From Mya arenaria (taxonomy: Eukaryota > Mollusca > Bivalvia > Myida > Myidae), in assembly GCF_026914265.1 (NCBI RefSeq), contig NC_069135.1:37956946-38020945 (forward strand): 64,000 bases of DNA, given 5' to 3'. Positions 23,557-34,913 of this stretch are shown here, in pieces. The translations under genes were made by a program, and so were the position numbers. Under the pieces are notes generated by a model. That model was not told the DNA's origin and ran no database searches. It was given only the letters and a program-made list of their open reading frames with translations. Every line of letters begins with the position of its first letter. Positions within the stretch are counted from its first letter, which is position 1.

Positions 23557-24835
23557 CCTGGGGCGGTATTAATAAAACATCATAAAGTCATTTCTTACCT
23601 AAGTCACTTTCCTAATTTTAGAATATCTTTACTCACATGAAATTAGAACGAACAATTTCCAAAATTCATTATTTTATTGACTTTATTGGTAAAAAACGAC
23701 ATACTTAATCGTTAAATACACTGATATATTGGTTTGAATTTGAGTTTCAAAATTTTATGAAATCAACTTATGTTAAGAACTCACTGATTTCAACAGATAG
23801 CTAGTCATTCTCTGGCTTAAAAACAACAACAACAAAAAAACCTTCTCTCACGGCCCCTTTACTATGTATTACGTATGCATAGCAACTCACGTATTTAAGA
23901 CAGGAACGGTACGTGGTAAACAACTGATAAATCTAAATGTCCGAAAAAAGATTATTAAAAAGGGTTGCATTAATCAGTACACATAGGCGTAGATTTGATC
24001 TGACAAGTATGCATAGGCAATTCAAACACTCAAATTTAATTACAATTACTTTGAAATTTGGAACGTGGATTTTGTTTGTATTTTTGTGGATTTTCTTCTC
24101 ATATGTGAATAAAGTGGTATGTATAATGTTTACTTTAAATTTAGTTCTTCCTGTTTGGCTACTGTGAAATCATTTATATTCGTTGGCATGAAATTTCGTG
24201 ATTTCCCGAAGATTTACATTTTCGTGGGTATTCGTGGTTTTTCATTTAAAAAAAAAGAATCCGAAACTGCGATCGTCCTACATCGTCTGCATAATCTCCA
24301 CGCGCTGGGCTACGTCACACGGTTTATGACACTAGTGATAGGACATGCCAATTAGCGCATATAACATAACATAGCATTTATTCAGCATTAAACGTTTACA
24401 CATTCATAGCCAACATAAATTATATCACTTTGTCGTAAAAAGCAAAGACATGGTCAATAAAGAGATGTTGTAAAATTTCTTACATATTCGTAACAATGGT
24501 TTTAGTTATCACATCATGTTAATTTCGTGATCTTAATATACATGCAAAGTACAAAAATTTACAAATATTTCGTAATGTTTTTCATATACCCATGTCAATT
24601 ATCGATATAATTGGAAATCAAGGCCATACTAGAAGATGCACCTTGATAATATGACATAGATGTCGAAGACTTCGTACCTCTTCAATATTGAATGCCAATT
24701 AAGAATTTTGCCAACTGTAAAAACACCGAGAACGTGCGTATATTTGAGAAAACAATAAATGTAATCGCGTAAATATTTCATTACAGAAAAAAAAATCGAA
24801 TACCGACACTCAACGCGTTTTTCATATACATCACA
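23557..24835. other. No gene recognised
   Basis: The open frames at 23937-24167 and 24119-24355 have no domain. Around 24160-24240 the text is rich in TTCGTG/GTGAAAT words, like a decayed dispersed repeat, but no boundaries can be set. Two related minus-strand frames near 24629-25000 overlap a palindromic repeat and were not accepted as a gene. Confidence 0.4.
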
Positions 24836-24946
24836 CGTTATATATTTCACCTCGTGAACACCAAAAGTAAATATTACTCTAGTGACTTCGCCACTCGTGA
24901 AATATACCATTTGGTGCTGACTATAATAAAAGTGAAATATATAACG
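24836..24946. mobile_element. Short palindromic (fold-back) element
   Basis: CGTTATATATTTCAC at 24836-24850 is the exact reverse complement of GTGAAATATATAACG at 24932-24946, and inner parts also pair (CTCGTGAA with TTCACGAG-like words near 24851 and 24893). It is 111 bases long and non-coding, with MITE-like structure and unknown family. Confidence 0.6.
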
Positions 24947-25155
24947 ATCTAACACTGAAACATATCTTTTTTTAGATTGTTTCGGATGTCGTTTATTCAC
25001 GTGACCAACAATGACAATTTTTTACTTTTGATTGGCATCAATCTGTTATGAAATGCTTGATTTTAAATTTGCGTCTTATTCAACCTATAAAACACCAATG
25101 TTCAAACGCTTTGACATTCTGCTCGAGATTACAGAGAAGAACATTTATTTGGACA

Positions 25156-25291
25156 CAGTCCAACCCCGTTAGCTCGAACTTCAAGGGACCGGTGAAAATA
25201 CACAAAGCCTCGGAAAATTCGAGTCAAGCGGGTATGTTCGAACCAACCAGAAATTCGAGCTGAGCGAGTTCGAGCCAACAGGGTTCGATTG
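25156..25291. mobile_element. MITE with ~25-bp imperfect terminal inverted repeats
   Basis: CAGTCCAACCCCGTTAGCTC at 25156 pairs inversely with GAGCCAACAGGGTTCGATTG, which ends at 25291. Interior copies of TTCGAGC/GCTCGAA words add further pairing. It is 136 bases long and non-coding. Target duplications are not clear. Confidence 0.65.
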
Positions 25292-25489
25292 TTAAAGCAT
25301 ATACAGTTTATGATCATCAAATCAATCATCATATCATGCACAACCGCGTAGATAAATTATCGTTATCACAAATATTGGTGTTAACTATTCTGTTTTGGTT
25401 TTAACACGTTTCAATCAAAGACGTTCTGGTATATTTTTGGAAGAGTTGTGACAACTATAATACATGGATTTTTTTGACTGATGCATAAA

Positions 25490-25775
25490 GATATTTCAAG
25501 AAATGCATGTATAGCTTTTTCAAGAATTCAGCTATTTCAAAAAGCTCATATAAATCTATTTTAAGAAATCCATGTAAAGATATTTCAAGAAGTCAGTTAT
25601 GTTAAGAAGTCCATGTAAGGCTATTTTAAGAAGCCAATATTAAGCTATTTTAAGAAGTCCATGTAAGGCTATTTTAAGAAGCCAATATTAAGCTATTTTA
25701 AGAAATCCATGTAAAGCTATTTCAAGAAGTCAGCTATTTTAAGAAGCCCATGTAAAGCTATTTTAAGAAGCGATA
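25490..25775 (+). repeat. Short tandem repeat, ~24-bp unit
   Basis: CTATTTTAAGAAGTCCATGT and close variants (AAGAAGCCAATATTAAG, TTTCAAGAAGTCAGC) recur about eleven times, most regularly from 25600 to 25775. No coding signal. Confidence 0.75.
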
Positions 25776-26185
25776 CTAGAACTTGTAAACCACTTTGACT
25801 TATAACTTACTATACTATTGAAAGGTTCTGATATACATTATAACACGGTATATACTTGCATGCAAAATACATATCATAAAATTTCTCACAGGTAATGTTG
25901 CTTTAAAAAAGGAGAAAATCCCGGTCAAGTAAAACTTAAGATATGGGGGAATTTAGACCGTAAAAAATATTATTTAATGGTGGTTGTGTAATACATTACC
26001 TGCAATCATACAGTAAGACATTTACCACATCACAGTGATGACTTTAAATTGTACTATAATAAAACAACTCAAAGAGACATTTCAATATTTCATGTCCACT
26101 TTACGAAAACATTAAAGGCACATTAGCAGCATTCTTTAGGAGTCGAATATAAATATTTCAAAACTTAAAAATCTTTAACTGAAAG
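25776..26185. other. No gene recognised
   Basis: AT-rich sequence with no open frame of interest, array or inverted repeat. Confidence 0.4.
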
Positions 26186-26427
26186 TTAAAGTTGCACTCT
26201 CACAGATTGTCAGTTTTGACACTTTCCAAACATTTGTCCCAGAATCAGCTGATTTTGTCTTTAATGCCTTTAATTCAATCACATTAGATAACTCATAATA
26301 GAACAGATCGCAATTGTTTGGTAAACTGCAGAAAATTTTATTCTGATATTTTGTCAGCAGTCTTATATAACTAGTTACCAGACATTTACGCAAAAAAATG
26401 GCTCATTCAAAGACACTGCAGCTTTAA
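26186..26427. mobile_element. TTAA-flanked MITE (piggyBac-like ends)
   Basis: It starts TTAAAGTTGCACTCTCACAG and ends CACTGCAGCTTTAA, so TTAA stands at both tips (26186-26189 and 26424-26427) and the terminal words AAAGTTGCA/TGCAGCTTT are inverted. The left end is the same as in the element at 45057-45244. TTAA target duplication is the hallmark of piggyBac-type transposons; that assignment is inference. The interior open frame on the minus strand (26175-26393) is AT-rich and not supported as a gene. Confidence 0.7.
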
Positions 26428-27278
26428 AGGTCCGAGGTTAGAAGTGCATTCCTATCTATCATTAGACCACGCTCACTCTAATCCAACCAATCGGCATTCG
26501 CTATTTCATTGCTCTATTTCTCATATACGTGTTGTACTCCTAAAACACGATTTACTCGAGGCGAAATGGATCCGTTAAGACTAAAACTGTATTCATAGGC
26601 CAAGGTAATCTGTAATTATTCAGGCACCTATTTTTAAAACGTATTTCATGGTTTAATAATAATCATTGAATATACCTAAAAGGAATGTTTTGGGTGTAGG
26701 TTTCTGTTTCGTCTCAATGAAACCTTAATACTGTAAACAGCGGGTATATAAGATACAGAACAATGAAAATGATCCAGCGCCAGTTGCAAATTGATTATAT
26801 TGATCGTGGTGAATTCCGTCTAAAGTGCAATATGAAAAGTATAATGACACACGTTTAGTTATCTAAACCCTTACTCAAGTCGTATTATTTAGGAGTAAGA
26901 AATGCACCTATAGGAGTTTTGCCCCATCAGGTAGGGGTCGGGGAATGTTGTGTTTGGCTAGAACTCATAGGACATTTAGACAACGTGATGATTGCGTAAA
27001 AACGTCTAAGCATACAGAAAGTCCAAGGATGGCGTTCTCAACCCCGACTGTGGTGTATCGTCCGATGTATAAATATCAAGTCCACTTTATCCCCCAAAGA
27101 CCCCCTCCCATTGCACCAACCACTGTGTCATATTTACGAAAACACTGTCTTGTGCATTAGGCTGATCTCATTTTAGATATTTTTTACTTTTCTCTATTAG
27201 CAGACAGTAGCGTTGGTAACTAGTTCAATGGCGATAATATACATCAAACAGCAGTTGATAAAACTGAAAAAAGTATTC
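26428..27278. other. No gene recognised
   Basis: The open frame at 26945-27160 (71 codons) has no domain and no splice context that I can support. The rest is AT-rich. Confidence 0.4.
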
Positions 27279-27345
27279 AGTGGACGTATCTATGAAAAAG
27301 ATACCCTCGCTATGCTCGGGTATATATGTCATAGATACGTCCACT
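27279..27345. repeat. Perfect 17-bp hairpin arms
   Basis: AGTGGACGTATCTATGA at 27279-27295 is the exact reverse complement of TCATAGATACGTCCACT at 27329-27345. The loop itself holds a near-palindrome, ACCCTCGCTATGCTCGGGT. It could be a tiny fold-back element; no coding role is seen. Confidence 0.7.
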
Positions 27346-27776
27346 CGTTGTCTTGTACATATACAAAAATATTATGTGAAGGATAATTGCGCCAACAGCA
27401 GGATTTAACTCGATTGCTCTGGATATCTGTGGATCAATATCCTTGTGTAACAGACGCATATGCATATGACGGGTTTTATTAATATTTTGATTTAGAGGCC
27501 ACCTTTCCAGCCCAGTGTAATAAAACACTAGGGAAAACATTAGGTTTACGGACATTGTGCACAAGAATCGTTGGTCTTTGAATTTAACTTTAGTAGTCAA
27601 AATTATTCATAGAAGCATCATGCACAGCTAAATTACTCAGGAGTCAAAACGTTTGATGGTCGAAAATCTCTTGGTTTTTCTAAGCAACATCTGAACGACT
27701 GCATCTTGTCTCAAGCCACAGCTAACGTTCCTATGTCTAGTCTGGTTCCCTGCTTACTGATATTTCATATAGTACG

Positions 27777-28215
27777 TCAGGCAAATGCCAATAATGGCGG
27801 CGCCCAGTGGACGCTATAAGGTTACCATTTATTTTACTTTTGTTGATCAAGTTAATATAACAACGGCATTTGAACACTATTTATATGTATAATATAATGG
27901 TACACTCGAGTTTCGGTGATCACGTCTCTGGAAAGAAATATTTTGACTTGAGTGAAGTTTACGTAATTCGGACGTTGTGTATTTTCGGATGATTGTCAAG
28001 TGTAAATGAATGCCTTATATGACTTCACCTTCCCTTATTATGACTGATGAGTAAAATGAGAATTTTAAACAAATAGTGGAACAAGTAAATATAATTTTAA
28101 CACTGTATTTATTGCATGATTTGTTTGGTTGCATAAAGATTAAATGTTTTATGTTTCAGATTTCCCAGTTCTGATGTTGGAAGAAGTTTACTGTTCACTG
28201 ACTTACATCACCTGA
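27777..28215 (+). repeat. Left arm of a long inverted repeat
   Basis: Starting at GTCAGGCAAATGCCAATAAT, this arm matches the reverse complement of 31290-31752 over about 440 bases with moderate divergence. Shared words include GGCGGCGCCCAGTGGACGCT, CTTTTGTTGATCAA, TGTATTTATTGCATGATTTG and GATGTTGGAAG. No open frame runs through it. It may be one copy of a dispersed element or one end of a larger inverted structure. Confidence 0.8.
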
Positions 28216-28584
28216 TTTAAACATTCTTATTGACAAGTGTGTCAGTTTATTTCCATTTGTCGTAAGATTTTTCTTTCTGGGTGTGTAAGCTTTCACCACA
28301 GAATATAAAGCTCGCCAAACATGATTGAACTTTCAACCTACATAAAGTGGAACATGGATGTCACAGTACAGAACGTATTATAAAGACACAACATTGTGAC
28401 TAGTTATGCCCCCCCCCCAACCAGGTCGGGAAAAGCGGGGACTTTGACCTTTGGTCCAGCCAACCCCGGGTAAAATGCCTGCCCTGGTGGGACAAACTGT
28501 TGGTAAAATCCCCGTGGTTACAATTGACTGGTGCATAAGTTCTCAGCTCAATTAAATTAGATGCCCTTTTTCCAATTTTAAGGC
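28216..28584. other. No gene recognised
   Basis: It contains a C10 run at about 28410 followed by a GC-richer patch with CCCGGGTAAAATGCCTGCCC, possibly a decayed repeat. Nothing else is seen. Confidence 0.35.
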
Positions 28585-28860
28585 CTATAAAAATACATTT
28601 GCTTTGGGTTACCCGACCCTACCTACAGAATAGGCGCCGACACTACTGTTTTATAGTCAGTTTAAAAAAAAAATGAAAAACCAAAAAGTTTAATCGCTTT
28701 TGATTTTGTAGTTAAAACCTAAATGCTTATACAGGAAAGATAACTTTAACACCATTATCTAATGATGAAAATGAAATTAATAAAGCCTAAATAAAAAGAA
28801 AACCTACCCTACCTTTTTCGGAAAAGGATGTAACCCTAACCAAACAAATTTATTTAGGTC
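28585..28860 (+). repeat. Dispersed repeat, copy 1 (also at 36637)
   Basis: CCGACCCTACCTACAG, GGCGCCGACACTACTG, a TCAGTTTAAAAAA run, AGTTAAAACCT, TAACTTTAACACC, AATAAAGCCT, AACCTACCCTACC and GATGTAACCCTAACCAAAC occur in the same order as in 36637-36925. The two copies are in direct orientation and clearly diverged. Non-coding; class unknown. Confidence 0.75.
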
Positions 28861-29363
28861 TTATCTACAAGTTAGGTCAAAATGTGTTTAGCCATTATAT
28901 CTTGGACAAGTTCATTTAACCATCCATATCCATTTATTGTATCAGACTATCGCTCTAAGAGATATGACCATTGAAATGTCAAACTATTTCTTCACAATGT
29001 CCGCTCTCTAAATTTGCTTAACTACTTATCACCAAACCTGATGTCATAAAATTAGGACAGGAGTGTTTTGTGAGAGTGACAGTTAGCATCTATTTATTGT
29101 GATAATTCTGCCCCACTTTGAACAACTGGGTGTGCATTACTTTGTGAGGTTGAAACTAGAAATACTCAAGACTATCTTGGTCCTAACACTTGGTAGAGAG
29201 ATTGGTGAAGGACACAAAATGACTCCTTATTTGAGATCTTGAGGTCAAAGGAAGAGTAAGGTAACCTGAACACAAAGCGTGACAAACAACAGAATGCTTT
29301 GGCTTACTATATTGTAAGGATGTATGTATGCATGTATTAAAATTTTCTTTTGACCTTTGGGTC
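28861..29363. other. No gene recognised
   Basis: AT-rich sequence; the 29183-29386 minus-strand open frame has no support and overlaps the SINE boundary. Confidence 0.4.
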
Positions 29364-29700
29364 AAGGATAACCCGTGAAAGTGCAAGCATTTATTTCCAA
29401 CGGGGTCTTTTGTTTTTGCTGAAGGGACAACATGCTGAAGAGATAGTTCTTTTTCAAAGAGACCCCTTGGTTCTTTTATGTGTAAAGCACAAATACACGG
29501 GGTACAACTTTCCTGGGTTAAACCAGTATTGAGTACACCACTTTTCCAAGCACTACCCTTAAATGCCGTGCGCCAGGCAAGGAAGCTACTTGTACCAACT
29601 TTTAAAGTCGTTTGGTATGATGCGGCCAGGGATCGAACCCACTATCCACCGCTCCGCAGGCGAATTGTTTACCACTAGGCCATACAGACGGAAGGATAAC
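29364..29700 (-). mobile_element. tRNA-derived SINE with 9-bp target duplication
   Basis: The body at 29373-29691 is flanked by AAGGATAAC on both sides (29364-29372 and 29692-29700). Read on the minus strand, the tRNA-like head begins right at the duplication: TATGGCCTAGTGGTAAAC (A-box region), CGCCTGCGGAGCGG, then GGGTTCGATCCCTGG (B-box). The head resembles tRNA-Gly. The body then carries CTTGCCTGGCGCACGGC and ACTGGTTTAACCCAGG words typical of metazoan SINE central domains. The open frames on the plus strand (29350-29678) run through this non-coding element. The intact target duplication suggests a fairly recent insertion. Confidence 0.88.
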
Positions 29701-30809
29701 TGAAGATATGACTACCTTCACCAAACAACAAGACTAAACAAGGATTAAGGCTTGTTATTGACAACAATTTTTACATTGTAAGATAAATAGATTGAATCTG
29801 TGTCTTTGTGCCTGCTCGGCCACATCAGTTGCCCCTTGGTTCTTCTGGATGGGATGTGAAGGTCGTCTAACATAACTGACTGAGCTCTCAGAACTTGACA
29901 AGAGTAAACTGAAACCAAAATAGCTTCAAATCTTAAACATAATTATATTTAATATTAATTCATCCTCATAACAATATGAACTGTAAAAACACAGTTTTTC
30001 ACATAATTACCTTTACTGATAACTCATCATAATATGATTTGCTTAGCAGGTGGGTGTGACATAAAAGTTTTCTGTTGCCAATAAAACCTCAAGTGAAAAT
30101 ATTTCCGCAAACACCAAACTTGTTTAAAAAATCGAGAAACTAATTGTACTATCTGTAATGCTTTCAATTCTTTGAAGATCTGGTTCATATGGAGGTTAAA
30201 TTCATTACATGTAGCAGATTTTTTTTAATTATCCTAAAAATAAAATAAGAAAAGTACACTAAATCATCCTGTGGTATCTAGTCTCAGAAATCGGTAAAAG
30301 GTGCATTACGACACTAGACAGTTCCATATTAATGATTTCTTCTGTATCTAGATGAACTCACAGTCGCAAGACATACAGATTTATGTATGTCACGATGGTC
30401 AGAAATGTGTAACAGTATACCAGTAAGCTATGTAAGAGCCTTTGAAGCAAAGTTACCTCATATTTGGATTTGGCCAGATGAGCTATCCCAACTATCCAAT
30501 TCCAGCGATTTGGTCCCTAGGGTGATCTCTTGGTCTGATAATTATAAAAGACATGTGTTAAGACTTTAATGATGCACAAAATAAACAAGTATTTTGTTCC
30601 TATGTATTACCTTTTTATATATTTCATACAATCCTTATGATTGCAATTGCTCAAATCAGATTGTTTGGATAGCTTAAATGGTCAAAACTGTATACTAGGT
30701 ATACTAGGTTTTTAGCAATGAACTGATGTGTAGTTTTAAAATCTGATTTGAGTATGTAATAAAGAACCATTTACTGATTATAACCAGAACTATTTTCATC
30801 AAAACTTCA
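29701..30809. other. No gene recognised
   Basis: The 60-codon open frame at 30387-30569 (plus) has no domain and lies in AT-rich DNA. Nothing else is visible. Confidence 0.4.
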
Positions 30810-30882
30810 GGTAGGGATCGAACTCCGGACCCTCTGAATCAGCGTCTGATAAGCTGACCTCTCAGCCATTGCACTCCAATAC
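30810..30882 (-). mobile_element. tRNA-derived SINE head or tRNA pseudogene
   Basis: Minus strand: GGAGTGCAATGGCTGAGAGG and GTCAGCTTATCAGACGC give an A-box and stem-like region, and GGAGTTCGATCCC is a good B-box. The putative acceptor ends do not pair, so it is not a working tRNA. No SINE body boundary was found. Confidence 0.65.
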
Positions 30883-30996
30883 ACTTAACAAATAAATGTT
30901 TTGTATTGACATTTCTTCGGACAAGACATAAACCCAAACCAGATCAATGAAATAATAGCAGTAAAAACTGATCACAGGGGCAGGGTGTGTTGTAAA

Positions 30997-31054
30997 GCCA
31001 TACCCCTATTGTCCTCCTTCACAATGCCATACCCCTATGGTCCTCCTTCACAAT
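30997..31054 (+). repeat. 29-bp unit repeated twice
   Basis: GCCATACCCCTATTGTCCTC at 30997 recurs at 31026 with one change (ATGGTCC), each followed by CTTCACAAT. A simple tandem duplication with no coding role seen. Confidence 0.85.
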
Positions 31055-31149
31055 TACCAAAAAGTTAAAATTATTCCAAGGCTGATATATGAAGATTGGG
31101 GAATTGTTACTTGTTCTAAATAATAGGAATTGTAGCTTTAATGCCTCAA

Positions 31150-31752
31150 GTTTCTGTCTAGTCAAGAAATAATGGAAATCATTTGTATAATTATTTTCTA
31201 CAGATAAAATGTGTTAAAATACCGTTGTTTCATTAATGGAATCAATAAAAATAAAATAAACGGCAACCTTTAATGGCCATTGGGCATAGCCATTTTTGGC
31301 CTGATGTTTGTCGGTGAGCAGCAAACCCTTTCCGACATCAGAACTTGAAACTTGGAAAATCTAAAACATAAAACATCTCCTTTATTTTTAAGCAGACAAT
31401 CAAATCATGCAATAAATACAGCGTAATAATTCTATTTACTTTTTTCACTATTCATTTGAATTTCCCATTTAAACCATCAGTTTTAATAAGACAGGGTGAA
31501 GTCAAATAAGGCATTCATTTCCAACTGACAAACATCCGAAAATACACAACGTCCGAATTACGTAAACTTCACTTAAGTCATGATATTTCTTTCCAGACAA
31601 GAGATCACCGAAACTCGAGTGTACCGTTATATTCTACATACAAATAGTGTTCAAATGCCGTTGTTATATTAACTTGATCAACAAAAGTGAAATAAATGGT
31701 AACCTTATAGCGTCCACTGGGCGCCGCCATTATAGGCCTTTGCCTGACCCGA
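31150..31752 (-). repeat. Right arm of the long inverted repeat, with an extra partial copy
   Basis: The stretch 31290-31752 is the inverted partner of 27777-28215. Next to it (31150-31290) lies a second, more diverged copy of the arm's outer end: AACCTTTAATGGCCATTGGG at 31266 parallels AACCTTATAGCGTCCACTGG at 31701, followed inward by related words (AACAACGG, TTTTTATTGAT/TTTTGTTGATC). The right side is therefore a tandem dimer and the left a monomer. Confidence 0.7.
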
Positions 31753-32939
31753 TAAACGATAGTGTTAGGGGAAGGAACTCCAGACTATCCTATATCAAGT
31801 ACATGTACAAATGCTTCTACCCGACTACAGGTCCCAATCGTTATCCCGAGCGTTTTGAGGCCCCTATGGCTAAGCCTTCAAGCAGAGGATGTCTCGTGTC
31901 TATTTGTCTATTTGGAGCATCTTTGAACTTCTATGGCGGCTGCTAGTTCATGCATGCTATCTGTGCTAACAATTGCGTCAATAAAGCACTATTCCGTTTG
32001 TCCCTTACAATCCTCTACCTTGTCTGTAGCAACCTGTCTCTGACTCTTTTCTGCAGCAACCCGTCACTATTGAAACCCGACCAATCATCTAGTACCATAG
32101 TCATGAAGACAAATATTTCTGTATTTTATAACATCTTGAAGCCCATAGGTATTTGAACCTTAACTTCCCTGTTTCTTTTATACAATGTCTCAAAACATTG
32201 TTCAAGCATGAATGATAACCACTTAGGGTTAACTGGTTGCCGCAGCGAGGTGCCTTCAACTCCAATGCTCAAAGAATCGGTCTGCATGAATAATGTATTC
32301 TAGAAACGAGCTTGTATTTACGAACTCTTAAACCTAGATGAAACTCGTGCTTGTCTAATGTAATTTAAAACAAATGATAACGTCAAGCAGGCAGAATTGA
32401 AAAAAACACGGAATTATTGTGTTTTTGCATTACTACTGTCAATACACACATGTTTGCATGCTTAGGCAAATGGTTTCAGCAGCAAGTTTGGTTGCAATTT
32501 TAAAACGAAAGACATCACATTAAGAAGTGGGTTGACATTTATTTGATATGTAGTCAATTTGGTAATAATTTAAATACTCTTAACATCCGTGAAAGCTTAT
32601 GAATACATTTGACTCGCCGTTTGACAGTTGGGTGTTGTGGAGTTTTAATCTACTGGTTAGTGTTCAACACACATTTTGAGGAATTTGCTTTAGTTGTTTG
32701 TGTTTCTTCGGATATCCTTTTCATGGGTATATATCATTGTTTACGTTTAGTTATTTTCACCCAAGATCCTGTTTAAAGGCACATATACATGAAGAATGCC
32801 TGTAGAATCTGTCAGGTTCTGTTTAGTCATTTTAAAACACCTCTTTCCGTAGTAATGTTATGGCATATGTTTTTCTCTTGCAGTTGTGTTATGTTTTATT
32901 ACTAATATTGGTCAGTCATGTAACACTGTCTTAACACAG
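31753..32939. other. No gene recognised
   Basis: The open frames at 31647-31946 and 31950-32156 show no known domain; the first starts inside the repeat arm. Composition from 31770 to 32110 is somewhat less AT-rich than its surroundings, but nothing identifies it. Confidence 0.35.
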
Positions 32940-33325
32940 CTAAGCAGTATAATAAATCATATTGTCTTTCCGTGCATGTCGATCTAACACAATCTTTAAA
33001 TTGTCTACATCTATGGCCTCAATAAAATATTGTGGCAGCTGATACCACAAACTGATGTAGGATGAATCTGGCTCTACAACTTGGCTTCTCAAGCCTGAAG
33101 GCATGACATCTATGTGACAAACTGACAAATGTTTGGGACTAAACATCTCAAATGTTCTCAGTATTTTGAAAGTTGTGAAGCATCAGGCCGTCTTCTTATA
33201 TAAATAAGGAAAGGTTATTTCAGTTCAGTCAATCTGTAAATCTGTGTACGGAAGATCCTTGATACGTTGTAATAGTTTAGTTGCTCGCCTCTGTAGGTTT
33301 ACAATAATTCCAGAATAGTGTCAGA
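32940..33325 (-). pseudogene. C-terminal scrap of a LINE ORF2
   Basis: The minus strand reads, across several stops, LQRRATKLLQRIKDLPYTDL near 33300-33240 and then SSYISLWYQLPQYFIEAIDV followed by NLKIVLDRH near 33060-32970. Both motifs are typical of the end of CR1/Jockey-type LINE polymerase proteins (QRRATK..LPY; V.LWN.LP..V..A..V..FK..LD). No RT domain remains next to it. It is a different insertion from the LINE at 1291 and belongs to a different type. Confidence 0.7.
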
Positions 33326-33540
33326 ACACTGTTTACTGTGTTATTGTTCATACATATATGTTTGTTGAATGTCATGCCCGTCTCAAAAACAACCCATGGA
33401 TCATATTCTGGGACAACATCTAAATTATAGATTTCAGTCAAATACATCAAAGTAACTTTCTTGAAACTAAAAATCAACAGTTGTGGCAACTATAAAATAT
33501 TATTTAGCCTTTAGTAATGCATTCATAAAATATATGGTTG
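33326..33540. other. No gene recognised
   Basis: AT-rich; the minus-strand frame at 33277-33489 is not supported. Confidence 0.35.
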
Positions 33541-33840
33541 TTAAAAAAACGTTGTCTAAGAATCGGCTTATTTGGGCATCGATGCCTTCTATTGAGTCAT
33601 ATTAGATAATTCGCAATAGACTTAATCTCAAATGTTTTGTAAAACTGCCGAAAAGTAACGTTTTTAGCCATAAAATATGATTTATCGAAAACAAACATAT
33701 ATAGAATGCAATGTTGTTTATTTGCTAGCATTCTTATATCACTTGTGGAGAGACATTTACGTAACAATTGGAACATTTAATGACAAAAGATAAAAAAACA
33801 ACGTCAAAACGATCCATCGGTGAGAGAGCAGTTTCAAATT
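33541..33840. mobile_element. Decayed relative of the TTAA MITE family (tentative)
   Basis: The interior shares words with the element at 26186: AGATAATTCGCAATAGAC versus AGATAACTCATAATAGAAC, and GAGACATTTACG versus CCAGACATTTACG, in the same order. Terminal repeats are badly worn (GGTGAGAGAGCAGTTTCAA at the right). Confidence 0.4.
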
Positions 33841-34913
33841 GAAAACTGAAGTTTTCAAATGAAGAAAATGTCAATGGTTAAAGTAAAAATGACATTTGAT
33901 CATGGTTTCTACGCTTCTCGACTTCTGTCTGAATCTTCTTAACAATACATTTAGTTGGACTAGTGGGCGACATTAACAATTTAAAGTGCATTTTATTGCT
34001 TATAATACGTGAATAATGGGATTACTTCTTAGGCAGTAGTAAGTTCAAATAACCTGTCATGATTAAATCATAGATCCGATGTATGATAAGCATTAGTCTT
34101 CCAGAGGATATGGTAATAACAGTGTCTTTATTCCACGGGCACTTGGATTGTTCTTTTATGGTGCCGTGAAACGTGCACATTGTAAAAGTGCATGTATGCA
34201 TGGATAGATATTTAAAGTTTATGTTATTTAGAATTTATTTTAAACTATGTTAAAATGTAAAAGAGAAACCATCGACGGAAGTTTTTTCAAGAACCTGACA
34301 TGTCTTTAAAAACGTGCATGACGAATATAACATTAATTCACAATTCAGTGTGTATAAGGCAACGCAGTGTCAAAATTACTGATCGCTTAGTTTACCACAG
34401 CTTTATTTCAGCTTATACATATATTTAAGAAAGCATTAAAATTTGTCAAATTCGAAATACCTGTGGTGACAAATTCAATATTTTGTGATTTCCTTGTCAC
34501 AATTTTAACTTCACGAATTAAAGATTTCACGATTTCAACTTCACAATTTCACGTATTCACGATTATAACATCACGAGTTCATGAAATCTAGAAAATCGTG
34601 AAATCGTTAAGTTGAATTCATGATTTTCGTGATATTGAAAAAGTATGGAGGGGTTAATTATGAAATGTTAAAGTCGAAGTGTCACCACCGGTCTTTCGTA
34701 AAGACTGGCTTAAATGTTAAAACAAACTAATTGTGAATAGAAATTCAATACAAAAAGACACTTGTTAAAGGGAAAGCATACTAAATATTTTAAACAGTAA
34801 ATTGCATTTACCCGTCGGGTAAAGCAAAATAAAAAAACATCAAATTCGCGTTAGTAGAAAAATAGTAATCACTGTTAATCAATATCGTTGTATGCTCTTT
34901 ATTATTACATAGG
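33841..34913. other. No gene; low-complexity patch
   Basis: Between about 34495 and 34640 the words TTCACGA, TCACGAATT and GAAATCGTGA recur in both orientations, a degenerate simple repeat able to fold. The rest is AT-rich with no gene seen. Confidence 0.45.

Noticed and set aside
24629-25000. 123-codon minus-strand frame
   Set aside because: It overlaps a palindromic element, has AT-driven composition and shows no domain.
29350-29678. Two plus-strand frames of 60-66 codons
   Set aside because: They run antisense through a tRNA-derived SINE with clear target duplications.
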